Below are positions 1-9,193 of a DNA stretch of 27,898 nt, piece by piece (positions within the stretch are counted from its first letter, which is position 1; the number at the start of each line of letters is the position of its first letter). Position numbers and translations under genes: made by a program. The stretch is taken from NCBI GenBank assembly GCA_002633005.1, contig NMRA01001309.1, positions 1-27,898 of the forward strand, in the 5' to 3' direction. The notes under the pieces were generated by a model. The model was not told where the DNA came from. It ran no database searches and was given only the letters and a program-made list of their open reading frames with translations. Source of the DNA: Phoronis australis (lineage: Eukaryota; Phoronida; Phoronidae).

Positions 1-282
1 TGAACTTTTGCCGTGTTGGCCTATGTCAAAAAATCTAAAATTTCATCGGGAAACTCGTCTGAACACGATTTTGCTTGGGTAAAAGGCAGATTTTAGGATC
101 ATTAGCAAACAACATGGCTAGGTCGTATTATTTACTTACATGTATATCCAGTAAAATCAAGTCCCTTTCGCCTCGAAAGAGAAGCAACTACAGTTAGTAA
201 CACATTTGACGTAGTTGCTGGATCTTGACATTTATGGAACTTAATATTTCATTTTGAGACCTCAGTGAGTACGGCCCGGCGG
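1..282. other. no gene seen
   Basis: AT-rich sequence without a credible reading frame. The only structure noted is a short inverted pair, GAGACC at 256-261 and GGTCTC at 281-286, just left of the first LTR-like repeat; it may be fortuitous. Confidence 0.5.
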
Positions 283-757
283 TCTCATTACTGGACTTAT
301 TGGGGACAAATATAACAACAACAATAATATATATTTTAAGTTGTATTGGGAATTTCAGGGTCACTTCTCTACAAATAGATATTTCACAGAAGGAACCAGC
401 TGGGTTCTTTAATTACACGAGATAACACACACATACACACATTTACGATACCCAATGTGTAATTGAGTATCGGGTACTAAGTGGAACAGGTTAGCAAATG
501 GGTACATAATGCCAAATAGGTATTGGCCGATTGCCTACCAAGTGGGTTGAGCAAAATGGCAAATTCAATAATAAGTACCAAATGGGTACAAACTGCCAAA
601 TGGGCAAATATCATGTAAAGTACCAAGTGGGTACACCAAACATCCAACTGGGCTATCACAACCTGCAAAGCAGGTCCCGGACAAGCTGAGTGAGCAGACC
701 AGCCGGAATGATAAACAGAGATGTTATAATGAACGTGGTGTTGTGGCTCAGTATGTG
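283..757 (+). repeat. LTR-like direct repeat, copy A
   Basis: This block aligns by eye along its whole length with 1239-1685. Shared landmarks in the same order are TTGGGGACAAATATAAC near the left end, a run of AAATGGGTAC-like words, the hairpin ACCTGCAAAGCAGGT (661-675) and GTGGTGTTGTGGCTCAGTAT at the right end. The left edge in the other copy reads TGTTGGGG, and retroviral-type LTRs commonly begin with TG, so a solo or partial LTR is the best guess. The split direct repeats of an Ngaro/DIRS-type element are the alternative. It contains two 15-nt dyads of the form GTACC-N5-GGTAC (575-589, 620-634). A 110-codon minus-strand frame across it has a counterpart in copy B, but the internal repeats have lengths divisible by three, so the open frame is probably a by-product. 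Confidence 0.7.
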
Positions 758-1238
758 CTGAGAGCTGTGACCGGGGTGGAGAGAGGCAAGCTGCAGTCAA
801 AGACACCATAAAATCTTTGCTGCAGTGATGGACGCCCGAGTGCAGGTCTGGTCTCTAGCCAATGGCATCTTTTCTTGCTTGACGGTAACACGCTCCGGGC
901 TTGAAGGAGGTGCCAGCAATGGCTGAAATAAAAGCAATAACCAGCATCAGATTTTCTTCGACACTAGGTAGGTAGGGTGGGAAAGTATAAATCAGTTTAA
1001 CTGAGATTTTGTTGAACCCAGGGTAGGGAGGGTTGAATATGTATGAAATTGTCTAATTGGGAAAATTACGAGTGATTGTACTGTTGCGTGAGGGTGGGCC
1101 AACAGGAAGCTGGAGAGAATGAACAAACAGCGCTACCATCGGACTTGGTAGGAACTAACTAGGAGTTGGATATGAAGCTTGAAGGGCTATAGAATGTTAT
1201 TTGCCCAAATAATAGGATTTATGTCAGAGTGCCATAAA
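758..1238. other. spacer between the two LTR-like repeats, no gene seen
   Basis: About 480 bases separate the two repeat copies. They contain no long reading frame and no recognisable gag, polymerase or integrase motif. If the repeats were a true LTR pair, this would be an almost empty internal region. A tandem pair of LTRs or two independent insertions are equally possible. Confidence 0.5.
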
Positions 1239-1685
1239 TCTCATTGTTGGGGACAAATATAACACAAGCATAATATTTTTTTAAGTTGCATTTGGGATTT
1301 CAGGGTCATCTACAAATAAATATTAAACAGAAGGAGCCGGACGGAGGGTTCCTTAATTACAAGAGATAACACACATTTCCTATACCTAATGAGTAATTGA
1401 GTAGTCGGATACTAAGTGGCACAGGTTGGCTTAGAACCAAGTGGGTACATAATATCAAATGTGTACTGGCCGATTGCCTACCAAGTGGGTCGAGCAAAAC
1501 GGCAAATTCAATAACACGTACGAAATGGGTACAAACTGCCATATAAAGTACCAAGTGGGTACACCAAACAGCCAACTGGGCTATAACAACCTGCAAAGCA
1601 GGTTCCGGACAAGCTAAGTGAGCAGACCAGCCGGAGTGATAAAAAGAGGTATTGTAAGGAACGTGGTGTTGTGGCTCAGTATGTG
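1239..1685 (+). repeat. LTR-like direct repeat, copy B
   Basis: Second copy of the 283-757 repeat in the same orientation. Compared with copy A it lacks about 9 bases near the left edge and 15 bases in the internal GGGTAC array, so its dyads at 1518-1532 (one arm altered: GTACG) and 1548-1562 (perfect) are 30 rather than 45 bases apart. The hairpin is slightly longer here, with 7-bp arms (1588-1604). Similarity to copy A stops at about 1685, and the sequence then runs directly into a gag-like reading frame, as expected if this copy is the upstream terminal repeat of the element that supplied that frame. Confidence 0.7.
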
Positions 1686-2028
1686 TCACATGGGCAGGGT
1701 TGTTCATGGAAGAACAATCCTGTCCACCGCCACATCCCGCGTGGGGGGGCGTGACCCTGGTAGACAAGAGGCGAATAGGAGTGGCAGGGGATGTGGGAAA
1801 AAGGTAGTTGCAACCATTGATAAATGGAAAGATGCCTTTCTCGGATTTGCCTCCACATTCATTGAAGCTACCCCCCCCCCCCCACCTCCGGAGTACAAGC
1901 ACGACGTTCGACTTGAGGCACAGCACACCGGGTTAGGTTGGATACCTTACGATGAGCAGTACCGCTCACGACAGGCCCCTCTACTGACACCATACCGCAT
2001 CCACCTACCAGACACAGCTATACCTTAA
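1681..2028 (+). pseudogene. gag-like ORF1 fragment of a retroelement (DIRS/Ngaro-type)
   Basis: The frame is open from 1618 and has an ATG at 1681. Its useful part (about 1813-1977) encodes TIDKWKDAF, a hydrophobic stretch, a proline run, then YKHDVRLEAQ and GLGWIPYDEQYRSRQA. The order W-x-x-AF, Y-x-x-x-VR, W-x-x-YDEQ[FY]R is what I know from the C-terminal part of ORF1 (gag-like) proteins of tyrosine-recombinase retrotransposons in marine invertebrates. The proline run is encoded by 13 consecutive C (1871-1883), a slippage-prone site that probably replaced normal sequence. There is no upstream basic or proline-rich part and no reverse transcriptase after it. The same motif order recurs in the minus-strand fragment at 15075-15819, but the two sequences differ too much to be one family. 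It is a dead fragment; assignment to a clade is inference. Confidence 0.55.
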
Positions 2029-2499
2029 TTGCACTACACGGCAATGCAGACACAAATATACCTTCAGGGTCTGCGCTGACTCCCACCCAAGCAGCGCATG
2101 TTACAGGGCATTTGGGACTTCATACTTTCACTGAAGAACCTACTGAACTATAATTGAAGGTGTGGTGATACAACTTTTGCTAACAGCCTGGGTTAACTAC
2201 ATTTGATATCTGTTCATGTTTAAAAAATGTTCATCTCAGATTGGGATTTTCTTGCTCTACATTGTACAATATTTAGATTTGTCGGTCGTAATGATTTTTT
2301 GAAGATGATGAACATTGTATCTAAGAGTCTATAAAACTGATTTTTCATATACAATGCTAAATTCGCTTTAAATTTCACATGCTAGTATTAAAAAGAAAAG
2401 ATGAGCGAATAGTCTGAAATGGCAATTTACGGAGCACACAGCTTGCATGCTACACCTTAGATCAGGTGGATATTTGAATACTAGGTGCCCAAAGGCACG
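2029..2499. other. no gene seen
   Basis: AT-rich spacer between the gag-like fragment and the left end of the segmental duplication. No extended frame or repeat was recognised. Confidence 0.5.
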
Positions 2500-2557
2500 T
2501 AAGCAAGAAAAAACAAGGCTTGACATGCCATATTTTGTCATGAGTAAAATATCCCGC

Positions 2558-2593
2558 ATCATTTTATAAAATGATGACTAGTTAAAACTAGTC
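2558..2593. repeat. two adjoining 18-nt palindromes
   Basis: ATCATTTTATAAAATGAT (2558-2575) is a perfect palindrome. It is followed without a gap by GACTAGTT-AA-AACTAGTC (2576-2593), a perfect inverted repeat. At the aligned place copy B (about 16978-16995) has only a short CATTTTAAGTCGTCTC, so the second arms are additions specific to copy A. Confidence 0.85.
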
Positions 2594-3758
2594 TCAGGTG
2601 GATTGCATTTTTGAAAAAGTGAGCAACTAAAAGATACCGGAACGCCGACTCGATTTTCCAAAAACATAGACCAGAATCAACCCTGCTGTTTTACTTGGAC
2701 TAACCTGTTCAATACCATACAGTCTGTTGAGAGCCTTACGTTTGTCGTGTGTGTAGCAATTACAGCCCAGTCAGTCTTTTTCACGGCATGCACGGGCATT
2801 CTTATTATCAGCGTTCTTTTCTCATTAACACAGATCAATCCTTACCACCTGCATTTCTTTTCTCATTAACCGCAATTTAGTTCCAACGACCTTATTTTTT
2901 CTCGTTAACCGCGTTTAGTTCACGACTGACGGGTTACACGTACAAGCTGCTTGAGAGGGTAGCGCGTGTTTGGCTTGCATTTTGAATTTCCTGTGAGATG
3001 ACTTTAAACTGACGAAAATCAAATCATTCAGCGTTCATGTGCGACGCCTATCGAACACCACAACTGTTGGCAGTTGTTTAACTTCAAAGTTTGAAAGTCG
3101 CCTCCCTTTGTCATTATTTATTTCATGGAAAACAACGTCAATTGCCTTCACGAGCGTTTGGACTGTGGAAGAAAAAAAAACAAAAACACGCTGGATCCAC
3201 GGGAATGAAAGTGGGGTTCAAACGCTGTTGATATCTAGGTATGTACTATTGTGTCCCATTGGCTACTATAAGGGTTATTGGGTAAAGTTGCTCAACTAAT
3301 CAACAATTCAGAATCTAGAATGTTACTTTAAAATTTGATTATCTTGAAATTATAAAGCAACACATATGTATTGCTTTTCTGTGATAACCATACAGTGGAT
3401 GTAATTGTACGTGATAAAACACATAGAATAGCTTATCGAAATAACCTTGATTGTTCGTCTGTTATAGACTTCGAATTCAAATCTTCTCCAAAGTTTTGGT
3501 GGAATGTTGTTCGTACGTGGTTTATCGTCTACATCCAACACGAGCAAGTCCAGTTAGTCGCAGTCATCTTATAAGAGCGCTAAATCCACTGATCCGTGTG
3601 GAAGTCGGCCATTTTGTTGTTAGCGTCCGTATAGCCGAAGCCATCCAATATTACTCGCAATATAATTGAAATATGCTATATAAATTCTACACGTTGTTGG
3701 CCTCTGATGGGCAACAATTGCATATTTTCGTCTCATGTTACAAATGACTCGCACTAAT

Positions 3759-3834
3759 GACGCGCCTGTCCAACGAAAGACATAAATGAAGACGCGGTCT
3801 TCAAGAAAAAATAATTAGCGAAAGGATTCAGTTT
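3759..3834 (+). promoter_or_regulatory. conserved block upstream of GPCR gene 1
   Basis: Sequence from GACGCGCCTG through TCCAACGAAAGACATAAATG and GACGCGGTCTT to GCGAAAGGATTC is almost unchanged at 20395-20471, whereas the flanks on both sides differ by many substitutions and indels. It lies 150-220 bases before the start codon and holds a TATA-like ATAAAT. A core promoter or 5' untranslated region is the natural reading. Another TATA-like TATATAAA occurs at 3677-3684 but is not shared with copy B. Confidence 0.4.
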
Positions 3835-3980
3835 GTCAGTTTGTTATGACTTCCACGTTAGATACGATGGCTTGTTGAAACCTTAGAAGACGATCTACTG
3901 TTACGCAACTGAACAGTATAAAGCCAAGTTGAATCAAAGATTTGCGACTTAAGTGTTGAATACCGCTTTAATATAATGTC

Positions 3981-4901
3981 ATGGATACTGTAACCGCTCT
4001 ACATCTAACGGCGACGAAGATTGCTTTTCTGACCATTGGCGTGTTTTTGCAAATTTCTCTATTCTTTTTGATAGTAAAGGACCTTAAGAAAAAGCTACAG
4101 GTCGTTCAAGCACTCCTACTTGAATGGATATTTTCCACGTTCATGCGCTACGCTGTAGTCACCAACAGGACACTCATCCAGTTCGATCCAGAGAACAGCA
4201 CAACAGTTAACGTAACGGAAAGCGTGACCCTGCATGTGGGATGCGACTTAAAGTTTTGTTCAAATATCATCACCTTGTCTTCATTTGCTGTATTGTGCTA
4301 TCAGTTCTTCTTAGCCGTGGACCGCCCGTTTGTCTTTAAGGAAAATCGAAATCGACTCCGATACATCATTAAGTGGCTCATTTGTCCAACTATTTACGGA
4401 CTTCTCGTTGTTGGTTTTCGACGACTTCTCCACGTGATAATGAGCCGCGGGTCTATCCGTTTGCACTTCTACGATGACGCCATCGCCTGCACCAGTCATT
4501 TTACTCCAGTTCGCGTTATGTCTATACTTGCAGCAGTAGTGCCGCCTTTGCTGGCATGTATAATTTGCACGTTGAAGATTTATAAAAGAAAAACATCAGT
4601 TCGGCCATTTGACATGGGCGTAGGGGAACGTATTCGAGCCAAGAATCTTGTCATCTTCAAACGAATGTTTCCAATATTCGCCATATCTTTTGTAGCAACT
4701 TGCGCAAACGGTTTGCTTATGGCTCCGCAACTTCAAATTAGTCACAAACTTGTGGGAATTGTTAATGAGATACTGTTTTGGATCCTGCCGTTAGCCATAC
4801 TGGTCGATATGTTCAAGGGATATATAGAACTACGCAAGGCAGCAAAAACCAACAGCTCATTACCCCATAACACAAAACGTCAAACCGTGACTACAGTGTA
4901 G
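3981..4901 (+). CDS. rhodopsin-like (class A) G protein-coupled receptor, orphan, single exon, gene 1
   Basis: Uninterrupted 306-residue seven-pass membrane protein. Hydrophobic segments lie at about 10-33 (TM1), 42-60 (TM2), 90-112 (TM3), 127-148 (TM4), 178-200 (TM5), 229-248 (TM6) and 259-278 (TM7). C88 at the top of TM3 and C170 in the second outer loop are placed to form the usual disulfide. The TM3 end reads AVDRPF, a DRY-type motif with the tyrosine replaced. TM7 has ILPLAILVDMF instead of a proper NPxxY. Sequons N62, N72 and N77 sit in the first outer loop. The C-tail is short and ends VTTV, a class I PDZ-ligand pattern. The start is chosen at MDTVT because the paralogue shares it and the upstream sequence here is frameshifted. 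Ligand and G protein are unknown; single-exon lineage-specific receptor expansions such as the sea urchin surreal-GPCRs are a plausible analogue. Confidence 0.88.
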   Translation: MDTVTALHLTATKIAFLTIGVFLQISLFFLIVKDLKKKLQVVQALLLEWIFSTFMRYAVVTNRTLIQFDPENSTTVNVTESVTLHVGCDLKFCSNIITLSSFAVLCYQFFLAVDRPFVFKENRNRLRYIIKWLICPTIYGLLVVGFRRLLHVIMSRGSIRLHFYDDAIACTSHFTPVRVMSILAAVVPPLLACIICTLKIYKRKTSVRPFDMGVGERIRAKNLVIFKRMFPIFAISFVATCANGLLMAPQLQISHKLVGIVNEILFWILPLAILVDMFKGYIELRKAAKTNSSLPHNTKRQTVTTV

Positions 4902-5027
4902 CCCTAGTAACGTGCACTCTTCGCCGGCGCTATCTTGAAGATTTTGCGTAACGGATGCTATCAAGAAAACTTTCGTTTCAAAAGATGTATTTCCTCTTTA
5001 CGTCAGACAATCTCAATTAAGTATTAA

Positions 5028-5033
5028 AATAAA
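5028..5033 (+). terminator. poly(A) signal of GPCR gene 1
   Basis: AATAAA about 127 bases after the stop codon, in the context AAAATAAACTTATC, which is also present in copy B at 21672-21677. Confidence 0.55.
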
Positions 5034-5638
5034 CTTATCGAATTGATAGTCGTTGGGTAACTATATGCGCCGCGCATGCTATACCAAAGGCGTGATGAAT
5101 AAGTAGGTTATTGTTTTTCACGATTCGTGGTCTGCAAGCCGATTTAAACTCACTCTAAATTAGCCGCACATGAACAACGATTATTTTAAGACTCGCATTT
5201 ACCGAATTACAGTTTATTTCTGATGTTTGGAATTATAATATCTATTTTGCGTATTCGCGCATTAATGGTGTTTACAATAACAACAAATGGGTCACTCAAG
5301 GTAACTGAAGTCATTGAAAAAAACTTTTTTCGCTCATTTCTAGCGAGTTTTCATCCAAATCTCCATCAATTTTCAATCACTATCAAAGCTCCTAATACAT
5401 TTACCTTTGCGATTATTGGTGTATTTTTTGTCTTCTTTCACGTGCAACTGTTGTTCACTATCACTCTGTATTTTATGTCTGTCCGTAAGCACAGAGAGCG
5501 TTGTTTTCCTGAAAACCATGTGACCTGATATCACCCTTGGATCGGCCTCTATTTACATATTTCCTGTGATTACTGCGTTTTGGCTCGCCCGTTGTTGTAG
5601 TTAACACGATGACCCGTGTTCGGGTGAGCTATAGCTTA
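5034..5638. other. duplicated 3' flank of GPCR gene 1, no gene supported
   Basis: The whole stretch is matched at 21678-22285. A 101-codon frame (5223-5528) is open here, but copy B has an in-frame stop (ATATAA at about 21962) plus indels. In the aligned last part most differences fall at positions that change the residue, so I treat it as non-coding. Confidence 0.6.
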
Positions 5639-5654
5639 ACGATGAATCTATTTT
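5639..5654 (+). repeat. 16-bp target-site duplication, left copy
   Basis: ACGATGAATCTATTTT here is repeated exactly at 6226-6241, on either side of the L1-like insertion. Copy B has the word once, at about 22281-22296, as an empty site. Confidence 0.9.
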
Positions 5655-6225
5655 TTCATAATGGTTGTAAATTTTAGTGACTCTGATACATGGTGTTGAA
5701 AAATAAATAAAGTCCCCTATAATTGTACAAAAGATACAAAATTGCGTTGGTTTCAGTACCGCTTAATTCAACTAATAATTATTTACATGAAATTAAAGTA
5801 AAAACAAGTGATCTATGCTCTTACGGTGGTGAACACACTGAAACTTTTCTCCATCTCTTTTAGGAATGTCTTCTTGTCTCCGGTTTCTGGCTCCTGTTTG
5901 CTGAGTGGTTAAAACAAACACATCATGTAAATTTTCATGTGGACAAGATAGCAGTGTTTTTTTGGCTTTTTGGGGAACATTCAGTCGGAAAATTGTAATA
6001 TTATTCTGTTGATCATGTTAGCAAAAATTAAATATTTAGCCAAAAGCTTGTTAAAAAAAATTAATTTCCAATTGTTCATTAACTTTATTAAATTACATCC
6101 TGAAAGAAATACGGTACTTGTTGACTAATGATTTAATGTTATTCTTTGTAAACGATGTATACTGTATTGTTTTATGTGATATGTAATCATTATGCTAGAG
6201 CAAAATAAAAATGTTTAAAAAAATT
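5655..6225 (+). mobile_element. 5'-truncated L1-like (Tx1/L1-type) LINE, 3' end of ORF2 and 3' UTR
   Basis: The insertion is bounded by the 16-bp direct repeats 5639-5654 and 6226-6241 and ends with an AATAAA (6204-6209) and a short A tail, the hallmarks of target-primed reverse transcription. Reading from about 5771, the frame encodes YLHEIKVKTSDLC, then ETFLHLF-stop-EC and GFWLLFAEWLK. This corresponds to the C-terminal C-x-x-C ... ETLLHLFWEC region of L1-type ORF2 proteins. The stop at 5861-5863 (TAG) replaces the expected Trp codon, and the second Cys of the first pair is Gly. A frameshift near 5990 moves the rest (NIILLIMLAKIKY onward) to another frame, ending at 6128. The fragment is dead. 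Copy B lacks it, so it arrived after the duplication, yet it has already collected stops, or was copied from a mutated master. Confidence 0.85.
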
Positions 6226-6241
6226 ACGATGAATCTATTTT
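6226..6241 (+). repeat. 16-bp target-site duplication, right copy
   Basis: Exact repeat of 5639-5654. The following TGTTCATGG continues the alignment with copy B (TGTCTATGG), which confirms that this is the pre-insertion junction. Confidence 0.9.
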
Positions 6242-6265
6242 GTTCATGGCGAGATTCCACTTCTG

Positions 6266-7812
6266 CAGGATCACTTGATAATTTCACTTGATAACATATT
6301 CATTTCATAGTAAATAGCACAGTCATGTTATTAAAATTCGTCAGTACTCAACGTTGTTCGCCGCATATTCACTAATGTAAAGTCCAATTACTTTACCGGT
6401 AAACAAGCTTAGGGTCTAAGGATCCGGTAGGTTTTTTTAAGTGTAAATCTTATATATCCTTGATAAAAAAGCTGATTAAACAATAGATTTCTTTTATTTT
6501 TCATAAAGTGTTGTTCTTTTAGTGCCCCAGGGCACTCTGTACTCTCTTTGTTAACCACTAACTGCTAACCTAAGATTGACAGGATGGCGCCATGTCCCGA
6601 ACCACGCTAATCCTTTAGGAAAGAGAAGTTACAAAAAGACCACCACTTGAAACAAATATAAAGTCAAGTAAAAATGAAAGCAAAAGTTGGAATTTGAAGA
6701 CGGACTTGCAAGACGGTCCATGTGCATTGCCCGCCGTGTTCAACTCGCTGCAAAACTAAGGCGCGAAATCGCAAGTTGAATGAATCTATTGTTCTTTCAA
6801 ATTAGTTAAGCGCTCGTCACGTATTTGCCTACATTCCCCATTTTGCTTCGCTACTCTTGACGTTGATCACCAGTTTCAAAATCATTTGATAATATTCATA
6901 GGACAACAACCTAAATACATTCTGTTTTCTATTCCCTTTTCTAGATCATACATGTAGTAGTGTGATCTTTTCATGGCGTGTTTTCACAAGCGCTTTTCCC
7001 AGGTGAAAATTGATGAAAATAAACGTCGCGTACTTTCAAGCAAATTTTCGCTAGAATTTATTTTGCATTATTTTCATTTCCATGTAAAATTTAATAGAAG
7101 TTATTCCGTTAATTTCCGCTAAATGTTTAATCAGATTTCTTTTTGTATTTGGATACGATTAACGTATTTTAGCAGCACGTATTTTAATCGGCGATAGTCC
7201 ACTTTTTTACCACGCATGCTGATATGATCTGGTGACGTCACACTAGTTAGGTGCAGGAAAATTACCTCACATTGGCAGCCGAACGAGGGAAGCGCCAGGG
7301 AAATTCAACCGAATTTCATGGATATGTTCCCAGTCAAGTTATATTACTAAATTGTCTTCAGAATAACGGTATGTGTTAATTATAAATAATTGTGAATGCA
7401 TGCTTCATTTGATGTAATTCTTTTTATTTTGAAATTCGTAGTTTTCAATGTGTAAGCTTTAGGCCTAACACCGCCTGTCTGATCGACCATGCCACTGCCC
7501 AAATGTGACCCTGTTCCTGTTTCGATGCCACGCATCATTTTCTTCTTAATAAGTTTCGCATATTTTGAAATCTGTGGCCGGGATATTATGCTGATTCGGG
7601 ATGCTTACGATCTCAGGGCATAAATGGAAGCCGTTTCATAAATGTCATAACAAGTCTTGACCATTGTCCTCCGTCTACCGGTTAGCAAGTATTAATCGAC
7701 CATTTCAACAAAATCACTGTAATCCGTTTTTTAAGTGCAGTATAGTTCGTCAACATGCATGAAATGGCTTCTTCAACAACAAATCTTTCAATTACTGTAG
7801 AAAAACGGCATT
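6266..7812. other. no gene seen
   Basis: AT-rich spacer with no long frame on either strand. A perfect cAMP-response-element palindrome TGACGTCA lies at 7233-7240; a second one is at 11363-11370. Without a nearby gene neither can be given a role. Confidence 0.5.
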
Positions 7813-7928
7813 TTTTCGTGTTGTTTAGGCGAGCAACGCCCGCCTTTGAAGCGCCAAATGTTCGTTTAACGCGACTTTTTACGCCAATGGTGTGATTTGC
7901 AATCAGGCTCTGTTAGCCCATTGTGATC
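7813..7928 (+). repeat. dispersed repeat, copy 1
   Basis: Aligns by eye with 26972-27091 in the same orientation. Shared words include GAGCAACGC, GAAGCGCCAA, GCCAATG, GTGATTTG and AGCCCATTGTGATC, with small indels between them. It contains the small dyad TGATT-TGC-AATCA. No terminal inverted repeats or target duplications were seen, so its class is unknown. It may be an old non-autonomous element or part of a wider eroded duplication. Confidence 0.65.
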
Positions 7929-8172
7929 ACCCTTGACCATCCAGAATTAAGATTATTTTTTTGTTTGCTTTTGGAAGTTCAAAAGTCTGTAAAAAACAAC
8001 ATGAAACAGATAGATAGTTGAACACAAAAACTACATAGCTTTAGGTTATCTCCAACCTTGTTTAGTGGCCTCCATTCTAACTCGGATATCAAAAGACTAG
8101 GCTTTGCCAGCTAGTAAAGGTATAGATTTTCTGAAAGAAAAAAGACAAGGGAAAATAAAAATATGTTTTATA

Positions 8173-8265
8173 TTTATTATTATTATTATCATAATCATCA
8201 TCATCGTCGTCGTCGTCTTCGTCGTCGTCATCATCGTCATCATCATCATCATTATTATTATTATT
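8173..8265. repeat. trinucleotide microsatellite (ATT/ATC/GTC)n
   Basis: Runs of ATT, then ATC, then GTC, then back through ATC to ATT: a symmetric series of units that differ by single transitions. The open frames crossing it (poly-Ile/Val or poly-His/Arg) are products of the repeat and not genes. Confidence 0.95.
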
Positions 8266-8302
8266 TCGTTACCACTATTTCACGTCAAATTCCATGTTTT
8301 AG

Positions 8303-8333
8303 AAAGGCACAGTCATATCAAAATAACCCCTCG
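8303..8333 (+). repeat. short dispersed repeat, copy 1
   Basis: AAAGGCACAGT followed by AAATAACCCCTCGG recurs at 8850-8876 in the same orientation with a 4-nt shorter middle. The copies are too short to classify. Confidence 0.55.
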
Positions 8334-8849
8334 GTCGATTTTATTGAAATATTTTTAAATGAAAACCTCACAGTTACCTAAAAAACTCAGTTTGGAATTT
8401 TCGATTAACCTTTTCGTTTGATTTCGATGACAAATCAACTCGTAAAACGTAAGATATTTTTGTAAAAAAATGGAATTAACTAAGTCTTTATATCAAAAGT
8501 CCTAACAGCTTTTTGAGATTTATGAATAAATATTAAATTTGGAAAGTTTCAGCGCAATGCACCAAGCCGTTTTCAAAGGCCGATTATGTGGCGAGACGTG
8601 AAAATCTCAAAGACTTCGGATAATTATTCGGTGAAGACTTGTTTTTGGTCAATATAACATATACACCCCTTAGCCACGTTCATTATTTCAACATTTACGA
8701 GCAATGTCATTTGAATGTGCAGTGCGTAATTAACTTAACTGCCACAAAAAACATTTAATTCAAGACAAGTAGATCCCTAAGGCATAGACAAGGACACGGG
8801 CGTAGTCATCATATTAAGTGGGACAAGCTGGTGCACTGTGGTCCACTTT

Positions 8850-8876
8850 AAAGGCACAGTACAAATAACCCCTCGG
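8850..8876 (+). repeat. short dispersed repeat, copy 2
   Basis: Partner of 8303-8333. The surrounding 8380-9190 holds no recognisable gene; a 68-codon minus-strand frame at 8777-8983 matches nothing I know. Confidence 0.55.
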
Positions 8877-9193
8877 AGTGGATCTGTCGTTTGTCTGTGT
8901 AAATGGTAAAAACGTAAGCGCGGCCAAATATTATCAAATATTGGAAACGTGAAACGGTGGATCCCGGTTTTGAAAGTAGTCAATTCTCCCTAGAATGTGA
9001 ACCAGTTTCCCAACGATATACACTGTAATGGAGACGTCTTAAAGGAGAATGCCATCCGATTTAATTAATATTTTTGCCGTCTTAATCGGTCTATATCCAC
9101 ATCGCCTCGCATACGGTCGAACTTAGCTTGCCAAGAGGTGTCGCGTTAACCTGTGAGGAACGTGAGAAACGACGCTAGCGACGTCAGTGGTTG

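Larger units (their letters stand above)
2500..6265 (+). repeat. segmental duplication, copy A (GPCR gene 1)
   Basis: Direct, same-strand duplicate of 16928-22310. Aligning by eye, about 2515-2895 matches 16928-17275, about 2995-3062 matches 20027-20092, 3497-3625 matches 20109-20240, and about 3690-5654 plus 6226-6262 matches 20330-22310. Copy-specific parts of A are about 2896-2994, about 3063-3490 and the L1-like insertion 5655-6225. Non-coding stretches are as recognisable as the gene, which argues for a moderately recent DNA-level duplication rather than retrocopying. The outer edges are approximate because similarity fades rather than stopping. Confidence 0.85.

Noticed and set aside
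477-1926. Minus-strand ORFs with repeated CTHLVL in both LTR-like repeats
   Set aside because: The internal repeats have lengths divisible by three, so the open frame follows automatically; no known domain.
5223-5528. 101-codon ORF downstream of GPCR gene 1 with hydrophobic segments
   Set aside because: The duplicate has an in-frame stop and indels, and the aligned differences mostly change residues; treated as 3' flank.
8104-8381. Two overlapping ORFs rich in Ile/Val and in His/Arg
   Set aside because: They are translations of the ATT/ATC/GTC microsatellite.
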